The position numbers and the translations under genes were made by a program. Below the pieces are notes generated by a model. That model made no database searches, was not told the origin of the DNA, and worked only from the letters and a program-made list of their open reading frames with translations. This document shows, piece by piece, positions 1 to 6,500 of a stretch of 18,993 nt of DNA; within the stretch, counting starts at the first letter, position 1, and each line of letters begins with the position of its first letter. Source of the DNA: AC-32 sp963788215 (GTDB taxonomy: Bacteria; Actinomycetota; Thermoleophilia; Gaiellales; Gaiellaceae); the NCBI GenBank assembly GCA_963788215.1, contig CAWBFX010000007.1, forward strand, positions 1-18,993. The letters are read 5' to 3'.

Positions 1-1
1 C

Positions 2-253
2 GGGCCGGACGAGATCCGCGCCCTCAAGCGCGAGCATCTGGGAGTCGACGAGGTGACGGACGTGCTCTCCTTCCCGATCGACGCGCGCGACCCGCTCGAG
101 CCGGGCCTGCCGCGCCAGCTCGGGGACGCGGTTCTCTGCCCCCAGGTGGTCGGCGATGCCTGGCGTGCCCCGCTCGTGCACGGGATTCTGCATCTCGTGG
201 GCTACGACCACGGCGCGGCGATGGACGAGCGCGAGGCGCGATGGAGCGACTGA
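2..253 (+). CDS. ybeY: Endoribonuclease YbeY, C-terminal part (partial at left edge)
   Basis: YbeY is a zinc-dependent RNase of 16S rRNA 3'-end maturation and ribosome quality control. The reading frame enters from outside the window, so the N-terminus is missing and 83 residues remain. Two family signatures are visible: TDVLSFP, and the three-histidine metal site HGILHLVGYDH close to the end. Both suit a working enzyme. The stretch between LGDAVLCP and the histidine motif is about 12 residues, clearly shorter than I expect for the family, and the tail after the last histidine is also short, so this is a compact version. The stop lies inside the next gene (13-nt overlap), and era follows further on, a common neighbourhood for ybeY. 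Confidence 0.9.
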   Translation, partial: GPDEIRALKREHLGVDEVTDVLSFPIDARDPLEPGLPRQLGDAVLCPQVVGDAWRAPLVHGILHLVGYDHGAAMDEREARWSD

Positions 254-966
254 CCCACCGCCGCGCCCGGACCCTCCTCGAGAGCTTCAACTTCGCCGTC
301 GAGGGCATCATCCACGTCTTCCGCACGCAGCGGAACATGCGGATCCACATGCTCGCGGCCGTGATCGTGCTCGTGGCGGCACTCGCGACGAGCGTGACGA
401 GGCTCGAGCTGATCGCACTCCTGCTCGCGATCGCGTTCGTCTTCATCACGGAGATGCTCAACTCGGCGCTCGAGCAGGCGATCGACGTCTCGACGACGTC
501 CTTCGACCCGCTCGCGAAGCTGGCCAAGGACATCGCAGCGGGAGCCGTCCTGATCGCCACCCTGAATGCGATCGCGGTCGGCTATCTCGTCTTCTCGGGT
601 CAGGTCGCCGACCGCAGCGCGCGGCTGCTCGACCGGCTTCGTGATGCGCCGGCGCAGCTGACGCTGATCGCCCTGGTGGTGACGATCATCCTCGTGATCG
701 CGGCGAAGGCGTACACCGGGCGCGGGCGGCCGTTGAGCGGTGGTCTCCCGTCGGGCCACGCGGCCGTCGCCTTCGCCGGCTGGATGGCCGCGACGCTCGT
801 CATCGGCGATTCGCACCGATTCCTGATCTCGACGCTGACGTTGATCATGGCGCTGCTCGTCGCGCAGACGAGGGTCGAGTCCGGGATCCACTCGGCGCTC
901 GAGGTGACGTACGGCGGAGTGCTCGGAGCCCTCGTGACGCTGGCCGTCTTCCAACTGTTCGCGTGA
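241..966 (+). CDS. Fusion of undecaprenol/diacylglycerol kinase (DgkA family) with a PAP2 phosphatase
   Basis: A 241-residue membrane protein with two opposed activities. Residues 1-120 are a DgkA/UdpK-type lipid kinase: RTQRNMRIH (28-36) and the catalytic block EMLNSALEQAID with E71, N74 and E78. Residues 135-241 are a PAP2 phosphatase: K156 with six residues before R163-P164, then PSGH (170-173), then R211 with H217 and E221. The last block is normally SR-x5-H-x3-D, so Ser is replaced by Thr and Asp by Glu. Several hydrophobic segments surround these motifs. The kinase would make undecaprenyl phosphate (or phosphatidate) and the phosphatase would act on lipid phosphates or diphosphates, so a role in recycling the cell-wall carrier lipid is likely but inferred. 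The ATG overlaps ybeY by 13 nt with GAGG at 233-236. Confidence 0.88.
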   Translation: MERLTHRRARTLLESFNFAVEGIIHVFRTQRNMRIHMLAAVIVLVAALATSVTRLELIALLLAIAFVFITEMLNSALEQAIDVSTTSFDPLAKLAKDIAAGAVLIATLNAIAVGYLVFSGQVADRSARLLDRLRDAPAQLTLIALVVTIILVIAAKAYTGRGRPLSGGLPSGHAAVAFAGWMAATLVIGDSHRFLISTLTLIMALLVAQTRVESGIHSALEVTYGGVLGALVTLAVFQLFA

Positions 967-969
967 GCG

Positions 970-993
970 CGGGCCGCCGGGCGCCGAGGCCCG
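970..993 (+). other. Stem-loop just after the kinase-phosphatase gene
   Basis: CGGGCC (970-975) and GGCCCG (988-993) can form a 6-bp GC stem with a 12-nt loop, starting 3 nt after the stop codon. No T-run follows, so it is not a classical intrinsic terminator. It could slow RNA decay or help a factor-dependent stop. Confidence 0.35.
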
Positions 994-1046
994 AGAAGTC
1001 ACAGAATCGGCACGAAGGCGTCACCCACGCGTTGCAGATTCGTGGT

Positions 1047-1095
1047 TACGATCGCCCTCGAGGGCGGTGGGCAGTCAACCCCACCCAGGGTGGGG
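1047..1095 (+). promoter_or_regulatory. Leader of era with a possible -10 box and two palindromes
   Basis: The gap between the fusion gene and era holds TACGAT (1047-1052), which fits a TAnnnT -10 box. It is followed at once by a perfect 14-bp palindrome CGCCCTCGAGGGCG (1053-1066). A second dyad, CCCCACCC-A-GGGTGGGG, occupies 1079-1095. I see no convincing -35 box. The first dyad would sit on the start point of transcription, as expected of an operator. The second has only a 1-nt centre, so it cannot fold fully as RNA and is better read as a DNA site. Function is inferred from position only. Confidence 0.3.
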
Positions 1096-1105
1096 GTATG
1101 GGACT

Positions 1106-1966
1106 TTGAGGAGCGGCTTCGTCGCCGTCGCCGGTAGGCCGAACGTCGGAAAGTCCACGCTCGTCAACGCGCTGTGCGGCGGGAAAGTCGCGATCGTCTC
1201 GGACAAGCCGCAGACGACGCGTCGACGCATCGTCGGGATCGCGAACGGCGACGACCACCAGCTCGTGCTCCTCGACCTGCCGGGCTTCCAGCGGCCGCAG
1301 GATGCGCTGACCGAGCGGATGCAGCGCACGGTCGACGCCTCGCTCGACGACGTAGAGGCGATCCTGTTCGTCCTCTCCGCGCGCGAGCGGATCGGCGCCG
1401 GCGACCGCTTCATCGCCGAGCGCGTCTTCGCGCTCAAGATTCCCGTCGTCGTCGCCGTGAACAAGGTCGACCGCCTCAAGCCCGGCCACATCGCCGAGCA
1501 GATGGCCCGCGGCGCGCAGCTCGGCGACTTCCACGCGCTCCATCCCGTCAGCGCCCTCACCGGGGACGGCATCCCCGCCCTGCGCGACGAGCTCGTCGCG
1601 CTCCTGCCGGAAGGGCCCGCGTACTACCCCCGCGAGCAACGCACCGACCTCTCGCCGGAAGCCCAGATCGCGGAGCTCGTGCGCGAGAAGGCGCTCCAGC
1701 TGACGCGAGAAGAGGTGCCGCACGCGCTCTTCGTCGAGGTCGACGAGCTGGCAGACAAGGTCGTCCGCGCGACGATCTTCGTCGAAACCGAGTCGCAGAA
1801 GCAGATCGTGGTCGGCAAGGGCGGCGCGGTCGTCAAGCAGATCGGCACCCGCGCGCGCCCGGAGGTCGAGCTCGTCCTCGGCCACCCGGTCTTCCTCGAG
1901 CTGAAGGTGAAGGCGCGGCCCAGGTGGCGCCGCGACGAGGCGATGCTCGAGCGCCTCGGCCTCTGA
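1106..1966 (+). CDS. era: GTPase Era, 16S rRNA-binding ribosome assembly factor
   Basis: Era binds the 3' end of 16S rRNA and assists 30S assembly. With the TTG start used here the protein has 286 residues, close to the usual 290-300. The GTPase motifs are G1 GRPNVGKS (10-17), the switch I segment PQTTRRRIVG, G3 DLPG (57-60; Leu where DTPG is usual), G4 NKVD (119-122) and G5 VSAL. The C-terminal KH domain shows GKGGAVVKQIG and ends in RRDEAMLERLGL, as in other Era proteins. A GTG at 1067 would add 13 residues (GSQPHPGWGYGT-like) that do not resemble Era and would be encoded by the palindrome region. TTG at 1106 places RSGFVAVAG at the N-terminus, the usual Era beginning, so I prefer it. The stop overlaps the next start as TGATG. 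Confidence 0.95.
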   Translation: MRSGFVAVAGRPNVGKSTLVNALCGGKVAIVSDKPQTTRRRIVGIANGDDHQLVLLDLPGFQRPQDALTERMQRTVDASLDDVEAILFVLSARERIGAGDRFIAERVFALKIPVVVAVNKVDRLKPGHIAEQMARGAQLGDFHALHPVSALTGDGIPALRDELVALLPEGPAYYPREQRTDLSPEAQIAELVREKALQLTREEVPHALFVEVDELADKVVRATIFVETESQKQIVVGKGGAVVKQIGTRARPEVELVLGHPVFLELKVKARPRWRRDEAMLERLGL

Positions 1967-2610
1967 TGCCTTTGCTCGCCCTGATCGACGTCGACGGCAC
2001 GCTGTTCCTGACCGACGATCCGCTCGCGAGCAAGGCGCTGTTGGCGACGCTCCGCGACCTCTACCCGGTCGACCCAGTCGAGGACGCCGTCGACCAGGTC
2101 GACCATGGTGGGCAGACGGCGAAGCGAATCGCGCGGCTCGTGCTCAACGCCGAGGGAATCGACGATGCGGCCGTCGACGAGCGCCTGGACGAATGCTGTC
2201 GCCGCTTCGCCGCCCGTTACGTGACCATGCTCGCCTCGGCGGACACGAGCGGCTGGCAGGCGGCGCCAGGGGCCGACGAAGCGCTGACGCGCCTGCAGGA
2301 CGCCGGCGTCCGCCTGGCGCTGCTGACCGGCAACCCCGAGCCGATGGCGAGGGCGCGGATGTTCCGGCTCGGCGCTGGAGCGCTTTTCCCCGAGGGCCAG
2401 GGCGCCTTCGGGTGCGAATCGGAGTCGCGGATCGAGCTGATCGAGCTCGCTCGCCTTCGCGCCGGCGGCTGGCCCGCGGAAGAGACGGTGGAGCTCGGCG
2501 ACACGCGGCGCGACGAGACAACGGCTCGCGCGGCCGGCATTCGCGCTGTCCATGTGGAGGCGGGCGATCTCACGGCCGCCGTCGAGCGGCTGCTCACGCC
2601 TTCGGCCTAG
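1966..2610 (+). CDS. HAD-superfamily hydrolase (phosphatase-like)
   Basis: A 214-residue haloacid dehalogenase-type phosphatase. Motif I is LIDVDGTLF with nucleophile D8 and acid/base D10. Motif II is LLTGNPE (Thr121). Motif IV is ELGDTRRDETTARAAG (Asp179 and Asp183), followed by IRAVHVEAG, the usual end of the Rossmann fold. A helical cap of about 85 residues sits between motifs I and II, as in the phosphoglycolate phosphatase/beta-phosphoglucomutase group. The substrate cannot be read from the sequence. The ATG overlaps the era stop by one base. deoC begins 10 nt downstream, so a phosphorylated-sugar substrate is possible, though only by association. Confidence 0.85.
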   Translation: MPLLALIDVDGTLFLTDDPLASKALLATLRDLYPVDPVEDAVDQVDHGGQTAKRIARLVLNAEGIDDAAVDERLDECCRRFAARYVTMLASADTSGWQAAPGADEALTRLQDAGVRLALLTGNPEPMARARMFRLGAGALFPEGQGAFGCESESRIELIELARLRAGGWPAEETVELGDTRRDETTARAAGIRAVHVEAGDLTAAVERLLTPSA

Positions 2611-2620
2611 ACTTCGATCG
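2608..2620 (+). promoter_or_regulatory. Possible leaderless promoter of deoC
   Basis: TAGACT (2608-2613) lies exactly 7 nt before the deoC ATG, and no Shine-Dalgarno sequence is present. In actinobacteria a TAnnnT box at this distance often drives a leaderless transcript that starts at the A of ATG. The same hexamer with the same 7-nt spacing precedes an ATG at 18987. No clear -35 box is seen. Confidence 0.35.
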
Positions 2621-3559
2621 ATGGCTCAGGCGCCCGCCCTGCCGACCGGATTCGAGCTCCCGCTCGAGCCGCGGCTGCCGAGAATCGGGTCGATCGACCA
2701 GGTCGCGCTCGAGGAGCGCGCAGCCACCCTCGCCAAGCGCTCGATCAAGCGCGAGTCGAAGGTCTTCGCGCTGGAGCTCGCCGTGCGGATGACCGACCTG
2801 ACGACCCTCGAGGGCGCGGACACGCCGGGCAAGGTCGCCGCCCTCGCCTCGAAGGCGATCCGGCCCGACCCGTCCGACCCGGACGTGCCCTCCGTCGCCG
2901 CGGTCTGCGTCTATCCGAACCTCGTCCCGACGGCCGCCGAGCGCGTGCGCGGAACCGGGGTCAAGGTCGCCTCTGTCGCGACCGCGTTCCCGTCCGGCCA
3001 GTCGCCGCTCGAGACGAAGCTCGACGAGGTGCGCTGGGTCGTCGAGCACGGCGCGGACGAGGTCGACATGGTGATCGACCGCGGAGCCTTTCTCGCGGGC
3101 CGCTACGCGAAGGTCTACGACGAGATCGTGCGTGTGAAGGAGGCCTGCGGGCAGACGCACCTGAAGGTGATCCTCGAGACGGGAGAGCTCGGCACCTACG
3201 ACAACGTGCGCCGCGCCTCGCTCCTCGCGATGGCCGCCGGCGCCGACTTCATCAAGACGTCGACCGGCAAGCTCCCGTCAGCGGCCACGCTGCCGGTCGC
3301 GCTCGTGATGCTCGAGGCGATTCGCGACGTCTTCGAGGAGACGGGCCGCCGGGTCGGCTTCAAGCCCGCCGGCGGCATCCGCACGTCGAAGCAGGCGATC
3401 CAGCATCTCGTTCTCGTCCACGAGACCCTCGGCGACGACTGGCTCACGCCCGATCGCTACCGCTTCGGCGCCTCGTCCCTTCTGAACGACATCCTGATGC
3501 AGCTGCGGAAGGAGAAGACCGGGCGTTACCAGAGCCCGGACTACTTCACGGTTGACTGA
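2621..3559 (+). CDS. deoC: Deoxyribose-phosphate aldolase (DERA)
   Basis: DeoC splits 2-deoxyribose 5-phosphate into glyceraldehyde 3-phosphate and acetaldehyde, the last step of deoxynucleoside breakdown. The protein has 312 residues, the longer form of the family (E. coli DeoC has 259). Class I aldolase residues are present: Schiff-base Lys212 in FIKTSTGK, the activating Lys248 in GFKPAGGIRT, and Asp149 in DEVDMVID. The ATG at 2621 is preferred over in-frame upstream codons that lie inside the phosphatase gene and encode an Arg/Ser-rich stretch. The 3' end overlaps the aldehyde dehydrogenase start by 8 nt. That suggests that the acetaldehyde produced is passed to the next enzyme or its partner. 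Confidence 0.95.
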   Translation: MAQAPALPTGFELPLEPRLPRIGSIDQVALEERAATLAKRSIKRESKVFALELAVRMTDLTTLEGADTPGKVAALASKAIRPDPSDPDVPSVAAVCVYPNLVPTAAERVRGTGVKVASVATAFPSGQSPLETKLDEVRWVVEHGADEVDMVIDRGAFLAGRYAKVYDEIVRVKEACGQTHLKVILETGELGTYDNVRRASLLAMAAGADFIKTSTGKLPSAATLPVALVMLEAIRDVFEETGRRVGFKPAGGIRTSKQAIQHLVLVHETLGDDWLTPDRYRFGASSLLNDILMQLRKEKTGRYQSPDYFTVD

Positions 3560-5021
3560 GCTCGAGCGACCGAAGAGCAACCTTCCGGCGGCGACGGCCT
3601 GGGAGTACGCCAGCGCGCCCGAGTCGCGTGAGGTGGTCTCGCTGCGCGAACGCTACGGCCATTTCGTCGGCGGCGAGTGGCTGACGCCGAAGGAGAGCTA
3701 CACGACCATCGACCCGTCGAGCGAGGAGCCGCTCGCGGAGGTCGGCCAGGCGACGGAGGAGGAGGTGGCGCAGGCCGTCGGGGCCGCGCGCGACGCCTTC
3801 GAGAACGGTTGGTCGGCGCTGCCCGGCTCGGAGCGGGCGAAGTACCTCTTCCGGATCGCGCGCGTGCTGCAGGAGCGCTCACGCGAGTTCGCGGTGCTCG
3901 AGTCGCTGAACGGCGGCAAGCCGATCCGCGAGTCGCGCGACGTCGACCTGCCGTTGGCCGCGGCGCACTTCTTCTACTACGCGGGCTGGGCCGACAAGCT
4001 CGAGTACGCATTCCCGAACCGCAAGCCGAAGCCGCTCGGAGTCGCCGGCCAGATCATCCCGTGGAACTTCCCGCTGCTGATGCTGGCGTGGAAGATCGCG
4101 CCCGCGCTCGCGGCCGGGAACACCGTCGTGCTCAAGCCGGCCGAGACGACGCCGCTCTCGGCGCTCCTCTTCTGCGACGTTCTCCGCCAGGCCGAGCTCC
4201 CGCCGGGGGTCGTGAACATCGTCACCGGTGACGGCAGCGCTGGCGCGGCGCTCGTCAAGGGAGACGTCGACAAGGTTGCCTTCACCGGCTCGACCGAGGT
4301 CGGCAAGGCGATCCAGCGCGAGCTCGCGGGCACCGGCAAGAAGCTGACGCTCGAGCTCGGCGGCAAGGCGGCGAACGTGATCTTCGACGACGCAGCGCTC
4401 GACCAGGCGGTCGAGGGGATCGTGAACGGGATCTACTTCAACCAGGGCCACGTGTGCTGCGCGGGCTCGCGCCTCCTCGTGCAGGAGTCGATCTACGAGC
4501 CGGCCATCGCGAAGCTGAAGCGGCGCCTCGCAACCCTGCGCGTCGGCGACCCGCTCGACAAGAACACCGACGTCGGCGCGATCAACTCGCGGCAGCAGCT
4601 CGAGAAGATCCAGGAGCTCGTCGCGAGCGGGGAAGCCGAGGGCGCCGAGATCTACCAGCCGCCGTGCCGCCTGCCGGAGAAGGGCTACTGGTTCGTGCCG
4701 ACCGTCTTCACGAACGTGGCGCAGAGCTACCGGATCGCCCAGGAGGAGATCTTCGGGCCGGTCTTGTCGGTGCTCACGTTCCGCACGCCTGACGAAGCCG
4801 TCGAGAAGGCCAACAACACGCCGTACGGGCTCTCGGCGGGCGTCTGGACGGAGAAGGGCTCGCGGATCCTGTCGATGGCGCAGAAGCTGCGCGCCGGGGT
4901 GATCTGGGCGAACACGTACAACCGCTTCGACCCGACCTCGCCGTTCGGCGGCTACAAGGAGTCAGGCTTCGGCCGCGAAGGAGGCCTCCACGGCCTCGAG
5001 CCGTACCTGAAGTTCGAATGA
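3552..5021 (+). CDS. Aldehyde dehydrogenase family protein, catalytically complete
   Basis: A 489-residue NAD(P)-dependent aldehyde dehydrogenase. Active-site elements are all present: Asn172 in PWNFP, Lys195 in VLKPAE, general base Glu268 in LELGG, nucleophile Cys302 in GHVCCAGS, and EEIFGPV and FGGYKESG near the end. The TTG start overlaps deoC by 8 nt. The resulting N-terminus (WEYASAPESREVV before the YGHFVGGEW block) reads as a genuine extension and has no better start. The downstream gene is a shortened paralogue joined by an ATGA overlap, a layout like the two ALDH domains of the ALDH16 family in separate proteins. Next to deoC, the likely substrate is acetaldehyde or a related aldehyde from deoxyribose breakdown; this is inference from context. 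Confidence 0.93.
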   Translation: MTELERPKSNLPAATAWEYASAPESREVVSLRERYGHFVGGEWLTPKESYTTIDPSSEEPLAEVGQATEEEVAQAVGAARDAFENGWSALPGSERAKYLFRIARVLQERSREFAVLESLNGGKPIRESRDVDLPLAAAHFFYYAGWADKLEYAFPNRKPKPLGVAGQIIPWNFPLLMLAWKIAPALAAGNTVVLKPAETTPLSALLFCDVLRQAELPPGVVNIVTGDGSAGAALVKGDVDKVAFTGSTEVGKAIQRELAGTGKKLTLELGGKAANVIFDDAALDQAVEGIVNGIYFNQGHVCCAGSRLLVQESIYEPAIAKLKRRLATLRVGDPLDKNTDVGAINSRQQLEKIQELVASGEAEGAEIYQPPCRLPEKGYWFVPTVFTNVAQSYRIAQEEIFGPVLSVLTFRTPDEAVEKANNTPYGLSAGVWTEKGSRILSMAQKLRAGVIWANTYNRFDPTSPFGGYKESGFGREGGLHGLEPYLKFE

Positions 5022-5815
5022 CGCGGCTGCCGGTCCGGAAGACCTACAAGCTCTTCATCGGGGGCGAGTTCCCGCGGTCGGAGTCGGGCCGCACGTACGA
5101 GGCCGAGGGCCAGAACGTTGCCCTCGCGTCTCGGAAAGACGTGCGCGACTCGGTGCGCGCGGCGCGCGGTGCCTTCCCGAAATGGTCGTCGATGACGGCC
5201 TACAACCGCGGCCAGGTGCTCTACCGGATCGCCGAGATGATGGAGGCGCGCCGCTCGGAGTTCGCGGAGCTCTGCTCGGGGCCGAAGGAGGTCGAGCGCT
5301 CGATCGACCGCGTCGTCTGGTACGCGGGCTGGGCCGACAAGTTGGCGCAGGTGCTCGGGTCGGCCAATCCGGTCGCGGGGCCGTACTTCAACTTCACCGT
5401 GCCTGAGCCGACCGGCGTAGTGGGCATCGTCGCGCCCGAGGAGCCGGTTCTCGCGGGGCTGGTCTCGCGGATCGCCCCGGCGATCGTGGGCGGCAATGCG
5501 GTCGTCGCGGTCGCCTCCGAGGCGCACCCGCTGGCGGCGGTCGAGCTGGCGGAGGTGGTCGCGACCGCGGATGTCCCCGGCGGCGTCGTCAACATCCTGA
5601 CCGGACGCCGCGAGGAGCTCGCGCCGGTGCTGGCCGGCCACATGGACGTGAACGCTCTCGACGTGTCGGGCGCGGACGGCCAGGTGCCGGAGCTCGAGCG
5701 GCTCGCGGCCGAGAACGTCAAGCGGGTCGTCCACGGCGCGCCCGACGACCAGAGCCCGTGGGAGATCGCCGGCTTCCTCGAGCTGAAGACCGTCTGGCAC
5801 CCGATCGGCGTCTGA
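5018..5815 (+). CDS. Truncated, non-catalytic aldehyde dehydrogenase paralogue (pseudo-ALDH)
   Basis: A 265-residue relative of the preceding enzyme. It keeps the N-terminal ALDH elements (KLFIGGEFPRSESG; VVWYAGWADKLAQ at 99-111 matches FYYAGWADKLEY of its neighbour; VPGGVVNILTG at 186-196). The whole catalytic domain is missing: no ELGG glutamate, no GQxCxAGS cysteine and no EEIFGP. PWNFP is replaced by APEEP (139-143) and VLKPAE by AVASEA, so cofactor and oxyanion residues are also lost. It ends in FLELKTVWHPIGV. The reading frame is clean with normal codon use, so this is a maintained gene and not decay. I infer a structural or regulatory partner of the active enzyme, as with the pseudo-ALDH domain of ALDH16. 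The ATGA overlap supports equal synthesis. Confidence 0.85.
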   Translation: MTRLPVRKTYKLFIGGEFPRSESGRTYEAEGQNVALASRKDVRDSVRAARGAFPKWSSMTAYNRGQVLYRIAEMMEARRSEFAELCSGPKEVERSIDRVVWYAGWADKLAQVLGSANPVAGPYFNFTVPEPTGVVGIVAPEEPVLAGLVSRIAPAIVGGNAVVAVASEAHPLAAVELAEVVATADVPGGVVNILTGRREELAPVLAGHMDVNALDVSGADGQVPELERLAAENVKRVVHGAPDDQSPWEIAGFLELKTVWHPIGV

Positions 5816-5914
5816 TTTGGCCCGCGCGCTGCGACTTTTCCCGCCGCCTAAGGCGCACCCGGCCTCCTCCCCGCTGAGAGCCTATTCAGGAAATGCGCGC
5901 GCGGGTGTGACGGG

Positions 5915-5933
5915 ATTGCGCCAGAATTGCGCC
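5915..5933 (+). repeat. Direct repeat ATTGCGCC in a 120-nt intergenic gap
   Basis: ATTGCGCC occurs at 5915-5922 and again at 5926-5933, 11 bp start to start (about one helical turn), directly before the ATG at 5936. The surrounding gap (5816-5935) has no strong Shine-Dalgarno sequence, promoter or terminator that I can recognise. The repeat could be a protein-binding site or a small duplication. Confidence 0.4.
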
Positions 5934-5935
5934 GG

Positions 5936-6484
5936 ATGACGGGGCGCCGCTTCAGCCAGGCCATATCCGAAGGCGACGGCATCTCGGTCGTCGCCGAGGT
6001 GAACGGGGCCGACTCAGCTAGGCAGGCGCAGGAGGCAGGCGCCGAGGGCGTGCTCGTGCACGCTCACAGCGCCCACGAGCTCGACGCGATCCGCGACGCG
6101 GTCTCGGTCCCGGTGCTCGTCCACTGGACCGGCGCGCACGCCCGCGTCGACGGCGCCGACGCCTGCATCGTGACTCTCGACGACTGGAGTGACAGCGCCG
6201 GCGAGGTCGAGCTCGCCGTGCGGGTGGAGGACGAAGAGCAGCTCGAGGAAGCGCTCGAGAAGTTCGACCCGGAGCTGTTCGTGCTCGCGGGCCGAAACGA
6301 CGACCCCCTCGAGGGCGTGCTCGACCTGCTGCCCGACGTGCCCGCCGGCAAGCTCGCGATCGCCGACCTGCCGGCGACCACGCGCGCGGACGTGGACGAG
6401 CTCGAGCGCGCGGGTGTCGACGCGGTGATCGTGCGGGCGGGGAACATCGCCGAGCTGATCGGCGAGACGCCGCCCGAGGTCTGA
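5936..6484 (+). CDS. TrpC-like (indole-3-glycerol phosphate synthase-like) barrel protein, degenerate
   Basis: A 182-residue protein that reads like a shortened TrpC beta/alpha barrel: FSQAISEGDGISVVAEV at the start, then repeated beta-alpha units ending in TRADVDELERAGVDAVIVRAG, which is very close to the last barrel strands of TrpC. True TrpC proteins have about 255-270 residues. Key residues are changed: the AEVK-R-RSPS segment reads AEVNGADSAR (catalytic Lys is Asn23), the PVLRKDF lysine segment reads PVLVHWTG, and the AESG segment reads ADLP. Only Glu21 and possibly Asn121 remain. It is therefore unlikely to be a tryptophan enzyme, and no trp gene is nearby. A TTG at 5927 would add three residues. 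Function unknown; a phosphate-binding role is possible. Confidence 0.7.
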   Translation: MTGRRFSQAISEGDGISVVAEVNGADSARQAQEAGAEGVLVHAHSAHELDAIRDAVSVPVLVHWTGAHARVDGADACIVTLDDWSDSAGEVELAVRVEDEEQLEEALEKFDPELFVLAGRNDDPLEGVLDLLPDVPAGKLAIADLPATTRADVDELERAGVDAVIVRAGNIAELIGETPPEV

Positions 6485-6500
6485 GCAGGGGTCTGAGCAG
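6478..6500 (+). repeat. Tandem 11-bp repeat across a stop codon
   Basis: GGTCTGAGCAG occurs at 6478-6488 and 6490-6500. The first copy contains the stop TGA (6482-6484) of the TrpC-like gene. The second contains the only CTG that could start the next gene at its expected N-terminus (6493). It looks like a small tandem duplication at the gene junction. Confidence 0.6.

Noticed and set aside
1174..1965. Long open frame on the plus strand running through era into the phosphatase
   Set aside because: The upstream part is Arg/Ala/Pro-rich shadow coding of era; only the part from ATG 1966 has phosphatase motifs.
5018..5815. The short ALDH as a decayed pseudogene
   Set aside because: The frame is open with normal codon use, starts with ATGA coupling and ends in its own C-terminus, so loss of the catalytic domain looks ancient and maintained.
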